DNA of 64,000 nt from Fretibacterium sp. OH1220_COT-178. Its GTDB lineage: Bacteria > Synergistota > Synergistia > Synergistales > Aminobacteriaceae. The notes under the pieces were generated by a model that worked only from the letters and a program-made list of their open reading frames with translations, had not been told where the DNA came from and did not search any database. The stretch is taken from NCBI RefSeq assembly GCF_003860125.1, contig NZ_RQYL01000004.1, forward strand, positions 113,561 through 177,560, in the 5' to 3' direction. Positions 26,476 through 34,392 of the stretch are shown piece after piece. The position numbers and the translations under genes were made by a program. Numbering within the stretch: the first letter of the stretch is position 1; the number at the start of each line of letters is the position of its first letter.

Positions 26476-27939
26476 TCAAAGCCCCCCCTGGGCGATGCGC
26501 GGCGAGCCCAGAAGCTCTTCCAGAGTCAGGCCCGCCCCCAGCAGCTTGGCGTCGCTCCATCGGGGGCCGACGAGCTGGAGCCCCACGGGCAGACCGAGGG
26601 GCGCATAGCCCGTAAAGAAGCTCAGGCTGGGCAGCCCGGCCATGTTCACGGGAAGGGTATAGAGGTCCGACTCGTAGCCTTGCATCGCATCCGTTCGCTC
26701 CTCGCCGAGGTGGGCGGGCAGCGCAGGAGTCACCGGCTGGAGAATGAAGTCCGCGCCTTCGAATGCCGTGGCGAACTCCCGGGCAATGAGGGTGCGCACC
26801 TTCGTCGCGGCGACATAGTACTCCTCGCTCCGCACCGGCTCGGTGAGGCAAGTGCCCGCGATGATGCGGGACTTGACCTCGCTGCCGAAACCGTGGGACC
26901 TTACCCGCTCGAACATGTCCTTGATCCCATCGGCCTCGTCCACGGTATAGCCGTAACGGATACCGTCGTACCGTTCGAGGTTCGTGTGAGCCTCGGACAT
27001 CGCGATGGCATAGTAGCAGGCCACAGCGTAACGGGCAACCACCGGAAGAGTGACCTCGACGATCTCGGCCCCGGCCTCCTTGAGGAGCCCGCTCACACGC
27101 GCCATGGCGTCGGCGATCGGCTGATCCAGAGAGAACCCCTCGAAATCCCTGACCAGACCGACACGCTTGCCGCGGAGATCCGCAGGGCGCGGCGAGAAGT
27201 CGGGCGTCTTGCCCCGAACGCTGCTGGAGTCCATGGGATCGTGGCGTGCCAGGACGCTCATGACGCAACACAGGTCCTTGACCGTTCGTGCGAAGGGCCC
27301 AACCTGGTCCAGGGAAGAACCGTAGGCGACCACGCCGTAACGGCTGACCATTCCATAAGTCGGTTTGAGCCCGTAGATGCCGCAGAAGGAAGCCGGCTGC
27401 CGGATGGATCCCCCGGTGTCGGTGCCGATCGCAAAGGGAGAGTATCCCGCGGCTACCGCCGCCGCACTGCCTCCGGAACTGCCGCCCGGCACACGTGTGA
27501 TGTCCCACGGATTCCTCGTGGGGCCGAAGGCCGAGTTGCCGCAGGTGTTCCCCATACCAAACTCGTCCATGTTGGACTTCCCCAGCAGGACGGCCCCGGC
27601 CTCCCTCAGAAGAGCCCAGACGGTTGCATCGTAGGGCGGGCGCCAATTTCCCAGGATGGCACTCCCCGCCGTGGTGCGCACGTCTTTGGTGCAGATGTTG
27701 TCCTTCAGCACCGCAGGAACCCCGGCCAGAGGAGCGAGGTCCTCCCCCCGCGCCACCTGTATGTCGACCCCACGGGCCATCTCGCGCCCCGCCTCCGCCG
27801 TCGTGGTGATGAGCGCACAAAGGTTTTTATCGCATGCCGCGGCACGGGCAAGGCAGGACTCGAAAAGTTCGAGCGCCGAAAACTTCTTCGTCCGAATGCC
27901 CTCGGCAGCCGAATGCAGGCAAAGATCGTAAAGTTCCAT
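26476..27939 (-). CDS. gatA: Asp-tRNA(Asn)/Glu-tRNA(Gln) amidotransferase subunit A
   Basis: 487 residues, the glutaminase subunit of GatCAB. The amidase-signature catalytic triad is intact at canonical positions: K79 (AVLKDN), cis-S154 (PGGSSGGS) and nucleophile S178 (GTDTGGS). The ATG follows GGAGGAATAG, which lies inside the end of gatC; only three bases separate the two genes. Ammonia released here is channelled to GatB. Confidence 0.97.
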   Translation of the reverse strand: MELYDLCLHSAAEGIRTKKFSALELFESCLARAAACDKNLCALITTTAEAGREMARGVDIQVARGEDLAPLAGVPAVLKDNICTKDVRTTAGSAILGNWRPPYDATVWALLREAGAVLLGKSNMDEFGMGNTCGNSAFGPTRNPWDITRVPGGSSGGSAAAVAAGYSPFAIGTDTGGSIRQPASFCGIYGLKPTYGMVSRYGVVAYGSSLDQVGPFARTVKDLCCVMSVLARHDPMDSSSVRGKTPDFSPRPADLRGKRVGLVRDFEGFSLDQPIADAMARVSGLLKEAGAEIVEVTLPVVARYAVACYYAIAMSEAHTNLERYDGIRYGYTVDEADGIKDMFERVRSHGFGSEVKSRIIAGTCLTEPVRSEEYYVAATKVRTLIAREFATAFEGADFILQPVTPALPAHLGEERTDAMQGYESDLYTLPVNMAGLPSLSFFTGYAPLGLPVGLQLVGPRWSDAKLLGAGLTLEELLGSPRIAQGGL

Positions 27940-27942
27940 CAG

Positions 27943-28233
27943 CTATTCCTCCATGATGCGGGGGACCTGGAAATACCCCGCTGCCCGATGCGGCCCCTCG
28001 TCCAGGATTGCCTTCACATCTCCGAAGGGCGCCAGGATGTCGTCCCGCAGAGGACACTCCGTCGTCTCGGCGAAACAGAAGGGCTCCACTCCCTCGAGGT
28101 CCAGCTCCTTGAAACGGTCCAGCATGGCCAGGAAGTTGTTGATGTACTGAACTGCCTTTGTCAACTCGTCGTTGCTCAGTCTGAGACGCGCCTCCGTGGC
28201 GATGCCGAGCACTTCGTCGTCGCTCAGTTTCAT
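27943..28233 (-). CDS. gatC: Asp-tRNA(Asn)/Glu-tRNA(Gln) amidotransferase subunit C
   Basis: 96 residues, the small subunit that wraps around GatA and stabilises the complex. The N-terminal helix (LSDDEVLGIATEARLRLS), the LDLEGVEPF segment and the C-terminal FQVPRIMEE match the GatC family. An AAAGGAAG site precedes the ATG. It is first in the gatC-gatA-gatB operon. Confidence 0.95.
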   Translation of the reverse strand: MKLSDDEVLGIATEARLRLSNDELTKAVQYINNFLAMLDRFKELDLEGVEPFCFAETTECPLRDDILAPFGDVKAILDEGPHRAAGYFQVPRIMEE

Positions 28234-28302
28234 TGCCGCACTTCCTTTCGAAAAAACACGGCCGCCCCCTCGGACGCGGTCGATTTAAGCACACAATAAG
28301 GA

Positions 28303-28331
28303 ATTATAGCAGTTAGCCTCGGGCTTTCAAA
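28303..28331 (-). promoter_or_regulatory. gatCAB promoter
   Basis: On minus, TTTGAA (28331-28326), a 17-base spacer, then a perfect TATAAT (28308-28303) that also has a TGC extension. It lies 70 bases before the gatC ATG. Confidence 0.75.
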
Positions 28332-28349
28332 GCATCGCCTCCGTCCCGG

Positions 28350-28382
28350 CAAGTCTGGAACACGAGTACAAGTCTGAAACAC
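28350..28382. repeat. tandem direct repeat upstream of the gatCAB promoter
   Basis: CAAGTCTGGAACAC (28350-28363) and CAAGTCTGAAACAC (28369-28382) are 13/14 identical and start 19 bases apart, just upstream of the -35. The spacing is near two helical turns, as expected for a protein-binding site on one face of the DNA. Confidence 0.4.
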
Positions 28383-28423
28383 CTATAAAATTCGTTTCTC
28401 AATTCGACAACAGACAGGGCCGT

Positions 28424-28478
28424 AAAAAACTCGGGTAAGCGTCGACTCAGAGAAGGGGTTCGAAATCGACGCTTACCC
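28424..28478 (-). terminator. intrinsic terminator of the nuclease/ATPase cassette
   Basis: A perfect 13-bp stem (GGGTAAGCGTCGA at 28433-28445 with its complement at 28466-28478), loop 20 bases, followed on minus by CGAG and then TTTTTT (28429-28424). It is the first terminator after the FtsK-fusion gene. Confidence 0.85.
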
Positions 28479-28537
28479 AAGGGCCCTAATCCACAGGAAA
28501 AATCTTTAGCATGGCGCAAAGACAGGCTTCATACAAT

Positions 28538-28569
28538 TATTTTTACACCCCCCGGGGGTGCAAAAATAA
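28538..28569. repeat. AT-flanked palindrome after the FtsK-fusion gene
   Basis: TTATTTTTACACCC and GGGTGCAAAAATAA are almost perfectly complementary around a CCCCGG-type core. T-runs are on the 5' arm on both strands, so it lacks the downstream U-tract of a terminator. It may be a protein-binding or RNA-stabilising structure. Nothing else is visible between 28479 and 28686. Confidence 0.5.
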
Positions 28570-28686
28570 AGTTTGCTTACCTATGCGATAACGCACTCCG
28601 TTCTCAATAAGGATATCGTACCCCGTAGATTTGGAAAGGAGCTCCGCATATTGGCTCCTTGTGAGGAAGATCTGAAACCATGCCGT

Positions 28687-30765
28687 TCATCTTCTTCGGA
28701 CATCCCAGTGTTCCGATCCCAACAACTCGGGACCGGCAAGAGGCCCCTGAAGACGTTCCACGCAGGCCCCGTCCCCAACGAGCATGTCCCCATGTCCCAG
28801 CAGGCACTGGGCCTGAGTGAACCCCTCGCCCAGGATAATCTGACTGTTGCTCCGGCTCGCCACCTTCAGAGCGACGCGCAGCTGCAGATTGGCCTTGATG
28901 ACGCCGGTCACGACCTTCGCATCCGGGCGCTGCGTCGCCATAAGCAGATGGAACCCCGCGGCCCTGCCCTTCTGACAGAGCCTTTGGATGAAATGTTCGA
29001 GCTTCCTCGCCGTCCCCTTGTGCGTCATGAGGTCAGCATACTCGTCGACGATGACGACCCGGCGCCTCAGCCGCTCCCCCGAAGCGGCGTTGTAATCCGT
29101 CAGGTGGGAGACCCGCGCCTTCTCCAGCAGTCCGTAGCGCCGTTCCATCTCATCGACGGCTCCGCCCAGCGCCTCCATGGCCTCATCGGCATCACACAAG
29201 ATCCTCCCCTCCTCCAGGGCGCTCAATTCCGCCAGGTCGGTAAAGGTGACCCGTTTGGGATCGATCAGGGTAAAACACACGCTGTCCTGCGGTGCGCAGA
29301 GTAGCAGCCCGATCACAACCGAACGGAGCAGTACGCTCTTCCCGCTCCCGGACGTGCCCCCGATCAGCGCGCTGGTCATGGCCGGCTCCGCCAGATCCGC
29401 CCAGAACACGCGGCCATCCACCCCCATCCCCAGCGGAAACGCGGCCTCCGAGCGGGGACGGTTCTCCGCACCCTTTCGAATCAGGGTCTCGAGGGAAAGC
29501 ACCTGCCGACGGGTCCGCGGGACGTCGACGGACACGTAGCCGCCCTGAGCCTGAATCATGGGAAGAACGGGGAGCTCCATCTGCACCTGAAGGTCATCCG
29601 CCCGGGCCTCGATCTTGCGGACCGTCGTCCCCCTCGTCGCGTCGGGGCGCACCTTCAGCCGGACGAAACAGGGGCCGCAGACGAAACCCTCATCGGTCAC
29701 GGAGAGCTTGAGGGCCTCCAGCGTCCTTAGCAGCTGTTTCATACGCTCCCGCCCTTCTTCCGTCTCCTCCGAGGCCGCCGGGGCAGCCCTCTCCTCAAGG
29801 AGCGGCCCCTCAAGAGATCCCCCTCCGATATCGGTACCTCCAGAAACTGGAACGGATTCGGGGGGAACCCGGGAAAGGGAGAAATCCCTTGCGCCCCACT
29901 CCTTATTGCATTCTCCGTCCCATGGACAGCGGGAACAGAGGCTTTCGGACGCGGGAGCGGGCAGGGGCTTCCGGCGGAGCAGGACGCTGCGGGCGGACTC
30001 GAAAAGAGGAGGGAGTCCTCTCAGCATGGAGGCCACGTCCTCCTTCGGAAATGCAAAGGGCCCGCCGCCCTCCAGGTAGATCAGGCGTACGGACGGCAAC
30101 ACCCCCGTCGCGCTCTCCACAAGCCAGGCGTAGATCAGGCTTTGCGACAGCGCCGCCGTGGGGTCCGTAGGCCGGTAGCCCTTGAACTCAAAAAGGCACG
30201 CCGTTCCCGAATCGGGGTTGAAGATCAGCGCGTCGCAGCGTCCCGAGACCTTCAGCATCGTCCCGTCCTCAGTGGAGTACAAGGCCCTCAGGGTTCGTCC
30301 CGCCCCCGCAAAGACGCGGCCCAGACCTCTCTCCGGATCCTTACGGAGAGAGGGAATCGCCTCCAATATACCCGCCAGATCGCGGACCCAGAACGCCGTC
30401 CCGTCGGCCATCGCCATGACGCAATCCGCGTTCAGCCTACTGCCGTGCTCCGCCAGAAAGGGATTGAAGTAACGGGTACGGATCAGGTCGGAAAGGCCCT
30501 CGCTCAGCCCCTTGCTCGTGCCGGAGAGAAGGAGGCGCATCGCCTCACGTCCGGGGGCGGCCGTCTCCCCCATGTCGGAGAAGAAGGCCTCCGCAACGTG
30601 CTTATGGAACAGTGAGCCGTACCGTTTCCCGCTCCCCTCGATGCCGACCCTCCAAGCGTTTCGCCTGCCCGCATCCTTATAGGCCAGAAGCCTGGGGCAG
30701 CGCTGGCAGAGCGCCAGGTCCGTCGCCGACAGGGTCAGGACGTTTTCTCGTTCTCCAGAGCCCAT
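28687..30765 (-). CDS. PD-(D/E)XK (Cas4/AddB-like, Fe-S) nuclease fused to FtsK/SpoIIIE-type DNA translocase
   Basis: 692 residues with two modules. Residues 1-290 look like a RecB/Cas4-type nuclease: LSATDLALCQRCP with C20 and C23, the metal-binding Asp in SGRCDAL (D178), the E-x-K pair in LFEFKGY (E193, K195), the Q-x3-Y motif (Q208, Y212), and a C-x2-C-x5-C cluster (C277, C280, C286) that with an N-terminal Cys could hold a 4Fe-4S cluster. Residues 400-692 are an FtsK motor: Walker A GGTSGSGKS (469-477), IDPKRVTF, Walker B VVIVDE (570-575), ATQRPD and GHGDML. There is no FtsK membrane domain and no gamma (KOPS-reading) domain. It starts four bases after the ATPase gene, so translation is coupled. 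Function is unknown; processive DNA translocation and cleavage is my inference. Confidence 0.85.
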   Translation of the reverse strand: MGSGERENVLTLSATDLALCQRCPRLLAYKDAGRRNAWRVGIEGSGKRYGSLFHKHVAEAFFSDMGETAAPGREAMRLLLSGTSKGLSEGLSDLIRTRYFNPFLAEHGSRLNADCVMAMADGTAFWVRDLAGILEAIPSLRKDPERGLGRVFAGAGRTLRALYSTEDGTMLKVSGRCDALIFNPDSGTACLFEFKGYRPTDPTAALSQSLIYAWLVESATGVLPSVRLIYLEGGGPFAFPKEDVASMLRGLPPLFESARSVLLRRKPLPAPASESLCSRCPWDGECNKEWGARDFSLSRVPPESVPVSGGTDIGGGSLEGPLLEERAAPAASEETEEGRERMKQLLRTLEALKLSVTDEGFVCGPCFVRLKVRPDATRGTTVRKIEARADDLQVQMELPVLPMIQAQGGYVSVDVPRTRRQVLSLETLIRKGAENRPRSEAAFPLGMGVDGRVFWADLAEPAMTSALIGGTSGSGKSVLLRSVVIGLLLCAPQDSVCFTLIDPKRVTFTDLAELSALEEGRILCDADEAMEALGGAVDEMERRYGLLEKARVSHLTDYNAASGERLRRRVVIVDEYADLMTHKGTARKLEHFIQRLCQKGRAAGFHLLMATQRPDAKVVTGVIKANLQLRVALKVASRSNSQIILGEGFTQAQCLLGHGDMLVGDGACVERLQGPLAGPELLGSEHWDVRRR

Positions 30766-30769
30766 CGTC

Positions 30770-32794
30770 TCACGCTGCCTGGACGAGGCTGCCGTCCCCG
30801 GCGGGATATAGGGTGAAGCGCCCCTTCTCCCGGTTGACGAAGGCCAGAAGCCCGGCGTAGGAAAGGGAAAACCCGCTGCGATGCAGGATCTCCAGCAGCA
30901 GTTCTGCCTTCATGATCTTCATGGGGGAGCCGTTCAGAGCAGAAAAAATCGCCTCTCCCAGTCCAGCCTCATCCACGGAGCTCAGGGATTCGCTCCGTAG
31001 GTCCTCCTCCTTGTCGTCAGGGTCGTCCCTCAGGAGGTCCTCCGGAAACCCCTCCCTCATGAACCGGATAAAGTCCGCCTTCTCCGCCGGACGGAGACCC
31101 GATCCGAGGTAGAGTGAGATGTCGCCGTTGTACAGCTTGTTCCGCAGCGCCGCAAGAGCGTACCATCCCACCCGTCTTTCCTCGTCCAGAAGGATCGCCT
31201 GCCCCTTCCGAGCCCTGAAGTCGGACAGCTTTCGACGTGCCGTCGGCCAGCGCTTCAGATCCGACATCTCCTCCAGGTCCGCCGCAAAACAACAGAAGCC
31301 GCCGGCGTTCTCCTCCAGAAAATTCAGTCCGCGGTCCAGAGCGGCCCCCACGGCCTTGACGTTTTTGGCCACGCTGACGATGAAACGGCACGCCTTTCGG
31401 ACGCCCTCCCACTCGCAGTGCCCCAGGAGTGCGGTATATTTATCCTCCTTCGCCCGCTCGACTTCAAACGTCCCTCTCGACTCCAGCCACGTCTCGAGCG
31501 CCAGGATCAGCATATCCCGGTTCGGCGGCCACATGCCGCGCTCCGCCATCACCCTCTCCCGCTCCTCGTGATAGGCGTGCCCCAAAGCGTCGAGAACCTC
31601 CTGGGCATCACCCTCCGTACCGAAAGCCGTCTTCCCCGCCGGCGTTTCCGATCGAATCTCGGGAGAAACTTTTTGTGAGATCGCGCGACTCGCCAGATCG
31701 ATGACCGTCCGGGGCGAGAGGTCCGTCCGCAGCACGCCCTTCAGGCGGTCCATGAGCCAGCGGTACATCTCCTCCGAGGTATCGCCGAAGAAGGCATCGA
31801 CGCGGTTCCGGATCAGTTTTCGGGCCTGCTCCAGAGTGCAGTTCTGCATCGAGGAGAAATCTGTCCCGAAACGCTGGCGGACGGAGTCGTCGAGAAGGGG
31901 TACAAAGCGGTGGTTCCACGTGTCGGCCCTCAGGAAGGCCAGGGGCAGAACACCGTACATGTCGTTCACCAGCGTATGGATGACGCTACCCCAGGTGTTG
32001 ACGAGCTCCTTCTTCTCCATGCAGTCCAGCTGGTCGAAGCAGACGACCATGGAGACCCTGCAATAGCGCAGCAGGTGTCCCAGGGACAACAGCAGTTCCC
32101 GGGCCTCGCTCTCGAGGGCTTCGGGACTCATCGCATCCCGGTCCTTCACGCCCAGCAGCTCCGGGTGCGTCTCGTCGCTCTCCCCCATCAGCCAGGAGGA
32201 GATGTCGTCGCGCAGATCCTCATCCCCGGCCTCGGCATAAAGGAGGACAGCGCGCAAGAAATCCTCGTCGATCCCCAACATCGCCCTTCTGAGGGCTTTG
32301 TAACGGGAGCTGCCCTCCCGGGGCTCGCGCCGCTCCTCCGCACACCGCTCACGGTAACACTCCAGCAGGTGGTCCGCAAGGAAATGGAGCTGCGTCCTCC
32401 CATCCCGCCGCCTTTGGTTCAGGTTGACGAAAACCTCCCGCAACAAGTGCCTCATGGCGCTCTCGGGGTCCAGAAAGGCCCGAACCGTGACGAACAGGGC
32501 AGCCTGATCCCTCTCCCGTATCGTCTTCAGCAGGCGCTTGAGCATATGGGTCTTTCCGCTGCCCGCCTCTCCCAGGACCAGTCCGGCCATCGGGCTTTCG
32601 GGAGCACGCCGTTTGTCGCGCATCATCTGGTCGATTCGGTCGAAAACGTCGCGGTTCAGGATATCCAGATCGGGGCTCGTGTTGTCCCACGGGTTCGGTG
32701 CGGCGGAGGAGGCAAAGGGGTTGCGTTCCAGCAGCTGACGACGAATGGCTTCCGATCTTTCCTGAGACGTCTGGGCTTCCGTCAGCCAGGTCAT
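30770..32794 (-). CDS. AAA-type ATPase with C-terminal winged-helix-like region
   Basis: 674 residues, cytoplasmic. Walker A GEAGSGKT is at residues 75-82, after an N-terminal NPFASS segment. A Walker B-like strand (VSMVVCFDQLD, 247-257) ends in Asp-Gln-Leu-Asp, as in ORC/Cdc6-, KAP- or STAND-like ATPases rather than transporters. A sensor/arginine-finger candidate is in VRQRFGTDF. The last 80 residues read as a small winged-helix unit (LLLEILHRSGFSLSYAGLLA). I cannot name the family. It overlaps the upstream gene by four bases (ATGA at 32791-32794) and is followed by the nuclease-FtsK gene after four bases, so the three products are probably made together and act as a complex. Confidence 0.8.
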   Translation of the reverse strand: MTWLTEAQTSQERSEAIRRQLLERNPFASSAAPNPWDNTSPDLDILNRDVFDRIDQMMRDKRRAPESPMAGLVLGEAGSGKTHMLKRLLKTIRERDQAALFVTVRAFLDPESAMRHLLREVFVNLNQRRRDGRTQLHFLADHLLECYRERCAEERREPREGSSRYKALRRAMLGIDEDFLRAVLLYAEAGDEDLRDDISSWLMGESDETHPELLGVKDRDAMSPEALESEARELLLSLGHLLRYCRVSMVVCFDQLDCMEKKELVNTWGSVIHTLVNDMYGVLPLAFLRADTWNHRFVPLLDDSVRQRFGTDFSSMQNCTLEQARKLIRNRVDAFFGDTSEEMYRWLMDRLKGVLRTDLSPRTVIDLASRAISQKVSPEIRSETPAGKTAFGTEGDAQEVLDALGHAYHEERERVMAERGMWPPNRDMLILALETWLESRGTFEVERAKEDKYTALLGHCEWEGVRKACRFIVSVAKNVKAVGAALDRGLNFLEENAGGFCCFAADLEEMSDLKRWPTARRKLSDFRARKGQAILLDEERRVGWYALAALRNKLYNGDISLYLGSGLRPAEKADFIRFMREGFPEDLLRDDPDDKEEDLRSESLSSVDEAGLGEAIFSALNGSPMKIMKAELLLEILHRSGFSLSYAGLLAFVNREKGRFTLYPAGDGSLVQAA

Positions 32795-33558
32795 TTTTTA
32801 AGCGTCACCGTCCCTTTTCGAGAGCCGAATTCATCCACAAAGCAATCCTCAACCTCGCCCGGCGCCATCGCCGTCACGTCCCCGGAATGGAGCTGGACGG
32901 CCTCGTCGTCGCGCAGGGCGCGGAGCACACCGTCGAAGACCTCGCGCGGCCACATCAGGCGGCGGCGCAGATCGGGGATGCGGATAAAGACGCGCCCGCC
33001 GTCGAGTTCCCGAAAGGCCGAGAGAAACTCCTCCCTCCTCCGGTCCATCGAGTCCCCGTTCAAGCCCGGTCCCGCGCTTGCGGACATTGCCTCGGCCCCC
33101 GCCGAGGTCTCGGAGACGAAGAAACGCGCTTTGTAATCGTCCTTTAAGCTGGCATAAAGGCGTCCGTCCTTCATCAGCTCGTTGAGCAGGTTCAGGAATT
33201 CCGCCTTCTTGAAGGGAAGGGAAGAGGCCAGCCCCCCGGCCTGCTTGCCCGGGTTTTTCCTTATGAAGTCCACGATCAGCCCTCGGAGATCGCCCGCGGC
33301 CACGAGATAGGTGTAACGGCCGTTCTGACGAATCTCCAGTTTTTCATTCAGATGCGGCTCAAAAATATCCTTCAGGTCCAGGACCGTCAGCTTTCTGCCC
33401 TTCACCCCCAGCTGTCCGCGAAGCTGCGAGCTCATCTTATCCCTGACCGCATTCAAGGTCATGAACCTCTTCCCGTTTGCCCTCAAAATCCCCAAAAATT
33501 CCTCTGCAGCATCCAAAGCCCCGTTTGTCCCTTCCCTGCTCACGTCTTCCCCACCCAT
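32791..33558 (-). CDS. hypothetical protein with repeated winged-helix-like segments (first gene of nuclease-translocase cassette)
   Basis: 255 residues, no membrane segment. I do not recognise the family. The sequence divides into about three helix-rich units each ending in a short basic hairpin: around 5-90 (FMTLNAVRDKM, GRYTYLV), 95-150 (GGLASSLPFKKAEFLNLLNE, then GRLYASL) and 180-245 (RIPDLRRRLMWPREVFDGVL, then AVQLHSGDV). This looks like winged helices and would suit a DNA-binding or adaptor subunit. The ATG at 33558 is used because the upstream in-frame GTG overlaps the TATAAT element and would precede the transcript start. It is first in the operon and overlaps the ATPase gene by four bases. 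Confidence 0.75.
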   Translation of the reverse strand: MGGEDVSREGTNGALDAAEEFLGILRANGKRFMTLNAVRDKMSSQLRGQLGVKGRKLTVLDLKDIFEPHLNEKLEIRQNGRYTYLVAAGDLRGLIVDFIRKNPGKQAGGLASSLPFKKAEFLNLLNELMKDGRLYASLKDDYKARFFVSETSAGAEAMSASAGPGLNGDSMDRRREEFLSAFRELDGGRVFIRIPDLRRRLMWPREVFDGVLRALRDDEAVQLHSGDVTAMAPGEVEDCFVDEFGSRKGTVTLKK

Positions 33559-33609
33559 CCAATCCTGTCTGGTTTTGTCTGTCGTTAAACCTCGATTTTT
33601 ACCGTTTCC

Positions 33610-33615
33610 ATTATA
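33610..33615 (-). promoter_or_regulatory. -10 element of the nuclease-translocase cassette
   Basis: A perfect TATAAT on minus, about 50 bases before the first ATG of the cassette. No strong -35. It lies between the cassette and the terminator of the upstream operon, so the cassette appears to be its own unit. Confidence 0.5.
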
Positions 33616-33674
33616 CACACGTATCCGGTCGAGACTGCCCTTCGTTGCCGCGGAGGCGCACCGGGACGGAGCAC

Positions 33675-33730
33675 AAAAAACGGGACGGCGTCCTTCCCTT
33701 TTTCAAGGAGAGAAGAACGCCGTCCCGTTT
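33675..33730 (-). terminator. intrinsic terminator of the metG/DUF2157 operon
   Basis: A perfect 14-bp stem (AAACGGGACGGCGT at 33678-33691 with its complement at 33717-33730), 25-base loop, followed on minus by a T6 run (33680-33675). It starts 20 bases after the GDYXXLXY gene. Confidence 0.9.
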
Positions 33731-33750
33731 CCCGCTTCATTTTCTCAATT

Positions 33751-34392
33751 TCAAGGCTTCATGTCCAAAGAAACGATAACCGGCATGCCCCGCCACACCT
33801 TCACGATCGCCTCGATGCGCCCTGCCCGGGCGGCGTCCTCCAGACGGCGCCCCGTATTCTCCCTGACGTAGAACCGTTCCAGGCCGGGACCGAAATCGAG
33901 CGTCACGGGATCGTAGGCGTATCGCACCGTCCCATGCAGGTAGCCTCCCTTGTCCGGCGGGAAAGCCCAAGCCCCGGCAGCTCGAAAGAGGCCCAGCTCA
34001 TCCCGCTCCAGCGGCACGTACCAATCTTTCACGGCAACCACGCGATCCAGTTTTCTGGACCGATCCTCATTTTCTCTCCTCGCTTGGGCCGTCATGGGCT
34101 CCAGCGGATCAAGGCCTCCCGATTCTTTCGGGGTCGACACGGTCGAATCCACCGACTCCAGGATACGCTCCCCCCTCTCGGGGGAAAGGTCGAAAGAGGC
34201 CAGAGGAACCGACTCCACTGCGAAACGAAGCGTCACGTAATCGCCCCGGAAGACGTCCCGCGGATCCACCGGCACCGTGGCGAGGCGCACCTCCTCACCG
34301 AGCATCAGGACCAGCGCGGGCTTCACCGGAGCGGCCAGCAGCACGCACAGAGGCAGGAGAGCCGCAAGAAGATAGCGTCCGAATCCCTTCAT
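33751..34392 (-). CDS. GDYXXLXY-domain protein
   Basis: 213 residues. An N-terminal hydrophobic helix (YLLAALLPLCVLLAA) acts as signal or anchor, so the rest is probably outside the cytoplasm. The DPRDVFRGDYVTLRF segment contains the GDYxxLxF/Y motif that defines the family. Proteins of this type are typically encoded directly after a DUF2157/DUF4401 multipass protein, exactly as here, where the two genes overlap by four bases. Function of the pair is unknown; a membrane-associated complex is likely. Confidence 0.85.
   Translation of the reverse strand: MKGFGRYLLAALLPLCVLLAAPVKPALVLMLGEEVRLATVPVDPRDVFRGDYVTLRFAVESVPLASFDLSPERGERILESVDSTVSTPKESGGLDPLEPMTAQARRENEDRSRKLDRVVAVKDWYVPLERDELGLFRAAGAWAFPPDKGGYLHGTVRYAYDPVTLDFGPGLERFYVRENTGRRLEDAARAGRIEAIVKVWRGMPVIVSLDMKP

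Noticed and set aside
28538..28569. Intrinsic terminator
   Set aside because: The T-runs are on the 5' arm on both strands, so no U-tract follows the hairpin; the hairpin at 28424-28478 fits better.
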